Below, one piece after another: positions 31,628-42,392 of a DNA stretch of 44,426 nt. The DNA is from Mnemiopsis leidyi (Eukaryota > Ctenophora > Tentaculata > Lobata > Bolinopsidae): NCBI GenBank assembly GCA_000226015.1, contig JH152986.1:162876-207301 (forward strand), in the 5' to 3' direction. Under the pieces are notes generated by a model. It was not told where the DNA came from, ran no database searches, and saw only the letters and a program-made list of their open reading frames with translations. Both the position numbers and the translations under genes were made by a program. How positions within the stretch are numbered: the stretch's first letter is position 1; every line of letters starts with the position of its first letter.

Positions 31628-34600
31628 CTGAAAATGACAGCATTTCCTTGGTCATTAGATTTAGTCGTAAACGCATAATAAGGTGGAGCTCCTACTATCG
31701 ATCAGCTAAAACTCCTTTCGTAGAAGTTTACCGCGTAAATAAATGTTTTATCTTTGATAAAACCGTTCATTGCCCTCAATCGGTCGATGCAAACTTGCTC
31801 TCTGCACTTAAGGTAGTCATATGCTCATCTACTGTGTACTGTGTAGACTATCCATTGAAGCCTAGAATTCTAAACCACTTCTATTCTTCTCCTTAGATAT
31901 CTCTGTACCAAGTGTCACATATGTAAGACCCTAAAAACTAGTCTACGAGAAAAACCTGTTATCTCAGCAGGGGAGATAACCGCCTGCTTGTCAAATACCA
32001 ACTCTCAGGGACTTCTAGATCTACAGAGCCACCACCAGATTAGATCACCGAAACATGACGACATGATGAGGTCACGTGGTATCTGTCTCGCCTCCAGACC
32101 TGCCTTGTCTAAACCAGTAAACCTGTATTGATGATATAGATGTGACGACCTGGAGGATAAAACAGAAGCTGCGTGATTGTCTTTGTCAACGGCGGAGCTC
32201 ACCCCACACGAGCGTACTTACTGTTGTCTTGACAACCAATCAGAATGAGGGTGGAGCGTTTTCAACCAATCAGAGGGCTGGATATCGTTGGTCCAAACAT
32301 TTTCTAGCCGGCGGGAGGTCGTGGTAATTTATTTACAGGAGCTATAGAGGTGAGCATGGCGCGTGTTGGCCGTCTGATCCGCCCGTGGCCTGGAAAACTT
32401 TCCGTTTAATTTCACTATTCTCCAGCGTTCAAGCTTTCCTGTGCAGACTTCAGAAAGATGTAGTCGAGAAGGGTTTTGTTTTTTGCATCAGATTTTCAGA
32501 AATACTGCTCAATCTACATGTTTTTTAGATTTCTCCAAATATTACAGTCCATTTGGCGTTTTACATCTTACTATGGGATTGGTATATTGGCATTGTAACT
32601 TTCTTGCTCCAAATGATTTTCAGTTTACAGTTTAAGCTATAGAGCAGAGCGGAATTGCCGTTGCTAGGCAGCCATTTCTAAAGTATCTGTGTGTTTGATC
32701 GCCTCCCAGTTCGGTCCTACTCCAGTACTCCTAGTCATGCTAAACAAGTAGCTCAATTAGAACGATAGTATAGTTATATATACATGAACCCTCCAACATA
32801 CCATCTACTTCCCATGACCCATTAGTCACGCTTTCTCTGCTTTATCACTCTTCCCCGAGGACTCGCAACTTAGTTTTCGTTAGTCACAGTTATCCTATCA
32901 ATAGAATCTACTTCATTTCTCTACCTTTTTTAATTGTTTCTATCTTTTAATGAAATTTGCCACTTCTCATTTCTTAACTTCGTTACATGGTACTGAAGTA
33001 ATCGCACTTTTCTACTTGATCAAAGCACTGCTTATCGTGGTACCTACATAACGTCGCCTTTTTCCTTCTATAACCATTCGTACTTCAAAGTTCAATCCAA
33101 GATCCAAAATCGTATTCAAAGAACAGACAGAAGATCAAATTTAATTTCGCCTGACCAAGATTTGCCTATCGATGATTTCTATACCAATGTCTTACTCTTA
33201 TAGCACGACATACAGATTACCGAATCAATGATTCACGATATAAAATTGTTGCATCCTAGAAATTGGCCTAATGACTCAACTCATCATATTTGTGTCTCGG
33301 TGACTGTGTACCTGTGTTCCGCTTTTCTCTGTCGGCTGCTTGACTTCGGTGTTTGTTTCTGGACGAAGTGAAATATTTCAAGTATGTAGTTGGCGGTGAC
33401 CTGGAATTTGCCGCATGAAATGTGGTGGAACGACGAAGAGTGGGTTGGTTCCTCCAGCTTAATCCTACTTTATACTTACATATTCGTCCTGATTTGTTAA
33501 TTTTGAGAAATTTTGCTTGCCTTTGTTGTAATGTTTCTACAGTCAATTGTCTTAAGAATATATGTTCTGGCTTTTTTTCTAGATTTTTTGTCTTAACTTG
33601 GTAATTCCTATCTCAGTGGCATAAGTAGCTTTATGGTCTCATATTCTCATAGAGAATTTCAAATGAAACTCCTATTTCATAATTACTAAAGACCCAGCGC
33701 CAAAACCAATCTGATGAATTATTCCTCAGAAATAATCTTCTCTCTCCTTCTTTTTGGACAATAGTTCTTGTCACTAATTGTCCATGGTGGTGACCTCATT
33801 GACAAGATGAGGTTACTCAAATCAGCTTACTTTCGTCATGACAGGTCAATGTTTTTCAACAAAAATCGCGTAAGTTTGACTTTGACATGGAGGATACTCA
33901 AAACATTGACTTCATCAGTACTCCAATGTCCTTGAACAGATTTCTGATAAGCAGAACCGGGTTTTTAAAATTTCAGAAAATACCGGACAAACATTTCCAT
34001 AATGCTTCGCCACCTGCACAACATTTGACACAAAAAATTACAGCGTCATCACTAAAACTCGGGTCCCCCATCAGCACAATCACGAAAATTGTGCTTCAGA
34101 AAATTCGATCATGCGAAAACATCTTGTCCTAATTCTCGTGTCTCCGAATATTACCTGTAGTTTTTTAGTCCTTTTTCCATGCCAACAGTTTTCCATTCAC
34201 ATTAATCTGCCACCGACGTTATGTAATATTTTCCTAAGTACTTTAGCTGATTGAATGACTAGGACAAAAAACATGTGGTTACGACAGTGATGACACAGTA
34301 TTTGCTTACTAACATTTGTTATTAGATGTCAGTCAGAACTTAAGAACAAAGGGCACGTTTTCTCTATAAGAGACCAAGCATGTCAGTTATCATGGGAAGT
34401 TGCACTTGTAATTTGAATTTCTTTGTTATGGCCTTTTTTCTTTTTTAGCGTGATTTTCTTTTTAAAGTGCTTTTGTCATTTTAGTTTTTGCTTTCAGTTT
34501 GTTGTACTTGTATTCTGATGTAATCTATTGCATAGTCAACCAATTTTGCAAGAAAAAATAAATGATTTAGTATAAACAGTACTGCAAAAGTTTAATCTTG

Positions 34601-35168
34601 AACGGTTGCTTCATTTTAATTTCAAGTGCGAAATATAAGACCTCGAACTACTTATGACGATTTTTCGATAGATAATAATGAGCGAAAGGTCGCGCCGTTT
34701 GACGTATTTAATCAAATATGTCCTCAGCAGCAGCCACTCATGCCCATCTCATACTCCACACTTAATGATCGTTATTAAGTTTAGCTGGTTCATTTTCCCA
34801 ATGATGCATGCTCAATGTTCATTGTTCAGCGGTAATAACGAGTATTATCTTACCAAGGGTGCTCTTTATGTTTCGAAGATTCATTTTGCCATTATTTTTT
34901 TTCGACGTTGTCAGGTACTGGTATGGTCAGTCTCGTCTGCGTATCTGATCTAAGTATGTAATCTAAGTATCTGATTTAAGTATCTGATCTGAGAATCTGA
35001 TCTATGCTGCATCTTACAGCCTCTTAGTTTTCTTTAGTTTTGTAAAAATTTGAAGTTAGAATTCAATAATTAATATATATTTTGTAAAGTAAGATTAAGT
35101 TGCTCTGACAAATACTTAATTAGCAAGCACATTCCCACGGCATTTACAATTACGAACCTTAGACTTAC
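31628..35168. other. Gene-poor region, no supported gene
   Basis: This stretch contains several frames of 60-90 codons on both strands without splice context or family resemblance. About 32020-32340 is somewhat GC-richer and could be regulatory, but no specific motif supports that. Confidence 0.4.
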
Positions 35169-35401
35169 CTTGTCACTTGTAACTTGCATTTTGTCATTAG
35201 TAATGTTGGGTGAAAATATCAGATCTTTAGTTGAAGTTGTTCCGTACATATACATAACAACTTTGTCTTTAGATCTGATGCTGCAATAAATTTGCTCATA
35301 GTCTCGATCTGATGCTGTAGTAATGTTGCTAACATGTCGCTGTAACAACCTGAGATATCCAACACGAAACACCTCTACCCAATCCACCGTCAACTCCCAC
35401 C
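35169..35401 (-). CDS. Candidate internal exon of an unrecognised minus-strand gene
   Basis: On the minus strand AAACATAG (acceptor) precedes 233 nt, open in one frame, that close at a perfect donor (GACAAG|GTAAGT). The encoded 77 residues read like a folded domain (WVEVFRVGYLRLLQRHVSN; YEQIYCSIRSKDKVVMYMYG) with N-glycosylation sites (NIT twice). No family is recognised. The strong donor makes it more credible than the other frames in this region. Confidence 0.4.
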
Positions 35402-36348
35402 CTATGTTTTATAATTTGACACGGTAATTCCTCAAACAGAATTTATCGACCGGGTCCGTCATACCGGTCCGATCTGATCCAATAACATGCGCTAAATATG
35501 CCGTGAGAACATGCTCTGTTATTATCCCTACCTCGGTCCATAAATACTTTTGTGCATGTTATCTGCTCCTAGTGTCATGTTACTGAATTATGGTTGTTAA
35601 CAACGAAAATTTGTCCTGCTATTTGGGATACATTTACAGATTATAAGATATCTCTATAAATTCTAGCTACAGAGTTTAAATAGTGGGTCATGGTTGTAAG
35701 ATTTTAGAGCAGCCCCTCTCCTCACCTGGGGACATGTACTATGTCATGCACCTGCCACGACGTTACCTTGGCAACGAAGTTGTTTTGATTCCTACTATTA
35801 TAAAGGCTACCATATGATGCCTGCATTTCGAATAAGTGGCCTTAAGTCATGTTTTCGCTTATTTTAGTATCCGCATTTCTTTATCGGAATCGATCGTTTG
35901 AGGCAGTAATGGTAGCTAAGAGCTCTTACTTCGAGTAAATATTCACATTAGAATTTTAATTTCTTCTTTGTATAACTCTCGGGCTCGTCGTCTGATAGTT
36001 TAATGAAGCTTTTTTGTCATTATCTCGTACTCATGATGTTCATAGTACCAGACATTGTATAGAATTACTGCTATAGTTCCAGGGTTTAGCATATACCCTC
36101 TAGCTGGTAAACGTGTACATTGTTTATCTCGTACTCCGAACATGTTCAGTCTCACGATATTTTACTGGGTAGTGGACACTGTTTTGCTCAGTCATTCAGC
36201 TTTCATGTTCGGTAATTTTGGCAGCAATTCTGTGACGATGTTTTGATTGTAACCGTCCGGACCTCATTCAGTAAGCATTTGGGTATGATTTTATAATTTC
36301 ATCCTTCTCTTTCCCAAGAAGGTTGCTCAGCCCTGTAACGACACAACG
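35402..36348. other. Upstream region of the eight-exon gene
   Basis: No exon is supported. This is the presumed promoter region of the gene starting at 36349; no TATA box or CpG island is evident. Confidence 0.4.
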
Positions 36349-39300
36349 ATGGCTGCTGTGAAAAGTGCCATGGTGGATCAAGACGGTACTTTTGGTCGGC
36401 TGCACCGAGGTAAACTTCTCATAAAGGAGGATGTTAGATTAGAGATCAATTGGTAGATTAGACTATGAATGAATTGACTACTTATACTTATAGCATAACC
36501 TGGTCTATCTTCTCTATTCCAACGGTAAACGTATAGAGAACCGTGTATTTCTTGGGATGTTCTTTCGAGTCATTTCATCCTATTGTACATTTAGTTGTAC
36601 ATATTTTGAAAAATCCAAAACTTAGTCAATTGTCTTTAAAGCTACTTATAATTTCCTTCAAACAATAAACTATCAACATTGCAAATAACGAGCTACAGTA
36701 AACAATCAATATTGCAAATAACTAGCTACAGATTTAAAACTTCTGTGTCTAACCCCCTATCAAGATATCCTCATGTCCCGCCGTCCAGGGCTCAAGTCAA
36801 GCGAGGAGGTAGACTGGAAAGAGAGAGATCCCAAACCCATCCCTATTCGTCGCCAGAGTTCAACCTTCAAGAGATTTGCTCTGGCTAATGTGAGACCTCT
36901 TCTATGATAACTGTTTTTTGTATTGGTTTGAATAATTGATTTAAAACAAATTTGGCTGGCTGAACAACCCTTTAGTGATATTGCTTTATTTTGAATAAGC
37001 TAATAAGTGATACTTTAAGTTTGTTACGATCACAAGATCCAGAAACTAGAACTTTAAACCTAGGTAGAATGTTGTAAACCAAAATCAAATTAAATACCTA
37101 GCTCAATATGTAATGATTTGTATAGAGGTATCCCAACATAATGATAATCCTACCGCAATACAGATCACGTGATACAGATTGTAAAACGTCCCCCTCACTC
37201 CTCAGTCCTCCCAACAGCAGCTGGAAAACGAAGTAAAGACCTCCGTCTCCATGTCCACCAACAAGGTTCTAGAGACAGACAGCGGTCTACAGCTCTCCAT
37301 GAAGGCCAACAATATCCTGGGAGGAAGTACCTGGACTCAGAATTTGGAGAAAGAGTTTGTTAAACTTGATGCAAAGTCTTCTAACGGTTAGTGCCCCATA
37401 AAGTTAGTTTTTACAGAGTCACTCTACAGAGTTTTATGGTTTGTTTGCCGGGCGCTACGTGGCTCTCTCTACGTTCCCCTTCGATCGGTCTGGGGAGAAT
37501 GATGTCCCCAGGCAATAGTTTATAAGACTAAGACAAAGAATGTTAGTCTCCTGGCGGTCATAACCCTGGATTTTTAGATATTTTAGGATACCTTTTAGCT
37601 GGCTAGATAAAAATAGGTGATCACTAGATCAGCAGAAATAACTGTCAGTGTCACTTAAATTATCTCGACCAGGACCTGAACTGATGGTAGAGTACCATAT
37701 AAGTTTAATAGTGCTACTTTTTGGAAACTAAAAAGTCTCCCAATACTCGAAAATAATTCCTATAAATCATTTTCTTTCGATTTCGTAAAGATCTATTACA
37801 ATTCTGTATGGACTTTCCTACTGTTAAGGAAAATCGAAAATCGAAAATCAGTGGCAAACAAGCCGATCTGTACCTTTCTTACTTTGAGGAAATCAAGATG
37901 TCTCTTGATCACGTACTGGCACGACAGAGCCACTTTACTAACTGAATTTCTAGCTACAAAGTAGATTATGATAAATACTGTTGCTATTACTGTAGTTATA
38001 AAGTAGATTAGAATAATTACTACAGCCTTTCTAATTTTCCCGTAAATCCAGTTTAGAAGTATCAACTCTGAGCCCCCAAATTTGACCTTGTTCCTCTTTA
38101 CTCTGTTGTCGGACATTGTGAAACTCGAGTAACCTTAACCCTCTGCCAAAATTTGATCTCATAATGTTTAACGATGTTACCATGGCCCGATTTTTCGCAG
38201 TAATCGTATTTTTACCCTGATGTTGTTGGAGCGGCAAAGTTTTTAGTTTCAAAAGATTTGGTTGTTTTCGTTGTTTTTACGTCGCAGTTCCATTCTACTT
38301 TCAGTTGCTATTTTTTGTTCGATCATTTTTTAACATGTCCGTGGTATTACCAGGAATTAACGGTAAGATATTTGAGAGTTCCCAAATCGGTAAATGCCCG
38401 TACTTGTTAGAGAAAACTTGTAAATATCGGATTGAATTTCAATTGCACTAAGCGCCTGATCAAGTTATGTAAGTTTTAGAATTGGCTGGAAATTTCTATG
38501 AATAATAATTCTCGGGGTGGCCCGGGCGACTTGACGGCTGCACAAAGGCACACCTGTGTGCTCTTGCATTGTGATATTGTGTGTTCTTGCTTCTCATCTC
38601 TCAAGAGCATGAAGACATGAAGTGAGCACCTTTGCGAGAAATTATTTGAACACTTAATTGTAAGATCAGAATTTTAAAACCATATCGAAATGGAGGCTGG
38701 TTGTTGCTCTATACTGAAGAGTATATTTGAAATTCAGAAACTGAAACTTGTGATCAGAACTTAGCACGAAAGAAAAAAGCCGTTATAAAAGCGTTTTGCT
38801 GAATTGTTGTAAATTTCTCGGAGCCTCTTAATTAACTTCATAGGTGGCATCCAAACTGAGCCTCAATCCAATTGCCAGCCCTATTTTCTATACGTAAGTC
38901 TGTTATAGGTTTATGATAGCGACGACTGACATTAATAGTTGTGAATATTGTGGCCTGCAGATACTCTGGAACTAATTTTAACTTAATTTAAAACGCCTGA
39001 TTAAAACTTTTGAATTGGGCAGTAGGCTTGCATTAGTAAGTGCTGGTAGAAATCGAATCTGCCCAACCTAAGTGCCCACTCACCAAATACCCTCTTACTT
39101 TGGTCACAGATGTCTGTGATATGTCTTTTAGAGTTTTCCTACATATTGACTAATTGGCTTCAAATCAACACCCAAAGTTAGCTTGAAGTATTGACTCCAC
39201 ACAAATTACCACCCAAAGTTAGCTTGTATACTTGACTCCACTCAAATTACCACCCAATAAGTAAGCTTGTATAGTTGACTCCACTCAAATTACCACCCAA

Positions 39301-41734
39301 TAAGTAAGCTTGTATTCTTGACTCAACTCAAATTACCACCCAAAGTTAACTTGTAGACTTGACTCCACTCAAATTACCACCCAAAGTTAGCTTGTAGACT
39401 TGACTCCACACAAATTACCACCCAAAGTTAGCTTGTAGACTTGACTCCACACAAATTACCACCCAAAGTTAGCTTGTAGACTTGACTCCACACAAATTAC
39501 CACCCAAAGTTAGCTTGTAGACTTGACTCCACACAAACTCTACACCCCAATGACACAGGTACGTCGGGAGAGGAGGAGGGTGGACAAGCTGCCCTGTCTG
39601 GGAGTGAGGAGTCGAGAGAACAGTCTGTGTTTCATCTTACTGAGACTGAAAAGTACATCCTCAAGCAGATAATGAACATGACACACGACCGGGCAGGACT
39701 TCAGGTTCGTTAGGGGGGTTGTATTTTGGTACTTGGTATAGTTTTAGGGGAGTTGGTATAGGTTGGATATTTTTATGAAGATTTAGGGGACATAGTTAGA
39801 AGCAGTCAAAATGATAAAATGACATGATAAAATCTGTCATATGAATATAAGCGTCGTTGTTCTTTAGGTAATGAATGTCCGAATTTCCGAACATTTAGGT
39901 TTATCGACCTTCATTTTAAGTCCAGTGACAAGGGTTACCGTAATGGCTCTATGATTACTACTGGTTAATATGGCTACTATGGTTACCACGGTTACTGATG
40001 GTTACTATGTCTCTCCTTGCCCAGGCACATCGCAAGCTAGCCGAGACACATCTGGTCCGAGTTCAGACTCACATGGAGGAAGCTCAGCCGAGCGAGATTG
40101 CTCAGGGTGGCTACATCCACCTTCCAGATCGAACTAAGATGAAGAGACACTATATGAAGAAACTCGGTAGGTTGTTGTCATAGTGACGTAACTGAGGGTT
40201 GATGTTGCCACGGTGACGTCACGATGTGTTCAGAAGTCTTTGCATCTCGTTGTGTCATGTGTGTTTTATCAGCTTCGTGTGTCATCTGGTTAAAACCTCT
40301 TAATAATGTAATCCAAAGTTTTGATATAATCTTACCGTACGACTAAAAATGACAAAAATAAAAATGTTGACTTATCCAAAAATTAAAAGTGTTTGTCCTA
40401 CTCTTATGAAGATTTTTGACTATTATCCCTATGCTATAATTCATAATCAGTATCATGAACTTGCCAGGAAGAAAAGCCAGTAAGACGGAAGTTCAAGTTC
40501 CAAAGGAGTGTTGTTCGATGTTAGGTAACGTGGTGAAGTACGATCCTGCCAGACGGAGACACGATCTGAAGTGAGTTTGTAGTCATGGTGACGTCATGGT
40601 GTCGTCATTGTGACGACACCATGTATTTGATGTTGTCAAGTACTGCATATGTCTATGTCAAGTACTGTCAAGTACTGTTCATGTCTAAGTCATCTTATCA
40701 AAACATTTGTCTTTGCAGCCTGGATTCTGGCCTTGCTAGTCTTCAGGGCAATATTTTCAGGAACTGGAACTGGACCCGAGGTGCTAGCTATACTTTTCGC
40801 CCGGGCGATCATTCTTCATATTCTATCGCACTGTTCTCTTAAAATAATGAAAGAGCTGAAAAATAAAAATTAAAAAAAATGAAAATAAAAAATAAAAAGA
40901 GGTTTTGGTTTAAAATTTCGTTAATTTCGCATCACGTCACTTTTCTAACCAGTCACGTGGCTTTCTAACCAGTCACGTTGCATTACACACTAGTCACGTG
41001 ACAACCCCCCCCTCAGAAACACGATTATCCCCCTCATTCCCGGATCTCTTCCTGACCCTGAGTTCAGATTCAGACACTTCTTCGTCGTGGACATGGCGTA
41101 CATGGAGAAAAACAAGGTTAGAACTTCAGAATGTTCTGTAGATTTTGGAACAAGGATAGGATCCTATAGCTAGGAATCAAGCCGGCTCCAACATTGATTA
41201 CTTCTGAGTCTTTCGAAGGCTTTTTGTGTAGTATCTTCAAGTTACATCTTTTAAATAATGATCTCGCGGAAAAGGCAAAATGGTTCGCTTAATACAAACT
41301 CCCCCAATCAGGTGGATCTTACTAATGACAGAGTACCCGTCTTTTCAGCAGCTCATCCTGGTGATAAATATCTATTTTCAAGAGAGGTACATCTTGATTT
41401 TTGAAGTTTTTAAACATGAATATTTGTTTTCTAATGAGATAAACCTTGATTTGGGGATTTTTAAAAGATGAATGTCTATTTTCAAAATAGGTTCAATTTT
41501 GGTTTTCATGAAACTGTGTTTTGAACATTAATATATCCTTTTAATTTTTTGATTTTCTATCTACATCTCGCTTTGTTATGTGTTAAACTCCAAGCATCGG
41601 CTAAAGTTAATGCTGAAGTTTCGCACACTTCTCAGATATCAGAAGAGATTAAATCTCGAAGTAAACGATTACTGGCGGCAATCAGAATCGCATTCAACAA
41701 CAGGCTGTACTGGAAAGATGTCTTAAAGGTATAA
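36349..41734 (+). CDS. Eight-exon gene of unknown function (318 aa)
   Basis: Exons are 36349-36409, 36765-36889, 37206-37386, 39559-39704, 40025-40166, 40468-40570, 41017-41116 and 41636-41734. All junctions agree in phase and total 319 codons with the stop. The protein begins MAAVKSAMVDQDGTFGRLHR (start context ACACAACGATGG). It is hydrophilic and has no signal peptide or membrane segment. Its parts are a basic Ser-rich N-terminus (PIPIRRQSSTFKRFALAN), a polar middle, a helical segment (LTETEKYILKQIMNMTHDR; AHRKLAETHLVRVQTHMEE), a basic stretch (VVKYDPARRRHDLK), and a more hydrophobic end (FRFRHFFVVDMAYMEKNK, then ISEEIKSRSKRLLAAIRIAF). I recognise no family; it is probably a cytoplasmic or cytoskeletal protein. 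The final exon could instead be entered through a 41350-41387 exon in another frame, but the direct joint reads better. AATAAA is at 41870. Confidence 0.65.
37450..37516. repeat. Solo copy of the inversion-flanking repeat
   Basis: GGGCGCTACGTGGCTCTCTC, followed 30 bases later by GTCCCCAGGCAAT, matches 12141-12187. It lies in intron 3 of the eight-exon gene, so the sequence is a dispersed mobile-element piece. Confidence 0.65.
39170..39540. repeat. ~43-bp minisatellite abutting a splice acceptor
   Basis: About eight units containing AAATTACCACCCAAAGTTAG and CTTGACTCCAC. The array ends about 18 bases before exon 4 of the eight-exon gene. The last partial unit runs into the acceptor region (ACTCCACACAAACTC then TACACCCCAATGACACAG). 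Confidence 0.92.
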
Positions 41735-42392
41735 GCTCTTCGATAGATAGCTCTTAAACACATTTCTTCCATTTCAGTTATGAAATTGTAGTTAAAGTTT
41801 ACCTTCCTTACACCTCATCAAAACACGTGTTCTAAGAATCCAAGACCAATTTTTACACTATTGTTCGTGAATAAATTCCATGATCATGCTGTGTATAACC
41901 TCCAAGATTTTTGTCGGTGTCAGCTATCATCCGACACTGCAGATTACAGTAGCTCCATACTCCATACTTCCATAGCGTCAGGACCCAGGAATGTCATTCT
42001 ATAGACGATCCGTAATTGCGCAACGACTTTTATAAAACTTCAATATTACTATAACCTCTAAATATTGAAGGAGGATTTATCTGATGATATAACTGCAGCT
42101 CATTAATAAATGCTAAAGTTCTAGGCTAAAAGCACGTGTTCCACTGAATGAGTGACTATAATGAGTCTTGAAAGGAAAAAATTACGACAAAAGCTAAAAA
42201 ATGCTCCTCTCTTTTATCCCAACTCCTTTTCATCACGAGCATAGCACCTGCTGGTTGTTCTGTTTTTCTGTTAGACGTGGCAGCAGCCAATAACAAGAAC
42301 TAAGAAAGTAGAGCTCATATTTATTGAAAGTTCTTTGGACTCCGCTTCAGACGGCATACAACAACATAGCTGTTAAATTAGGTTCTAGAGCG

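Noticed and set aside
38853-38902. A possible extra exon of the eight-exon gene (VASKLSLNPIASPIFY, donor GTAAGT).
   Set aside because: At 50 nt it breaks the reading frame between exons 3 and 4. It could only be an alternative or poison exon.
41350-41387. A possible exon QLILVINIYFQE before the last exon of the eight-exon gene.
   Set aside because: Using it forces the last exon into a frame with a poor low-complexity ending. The direct exon 7 to exon 8 joint reads better.
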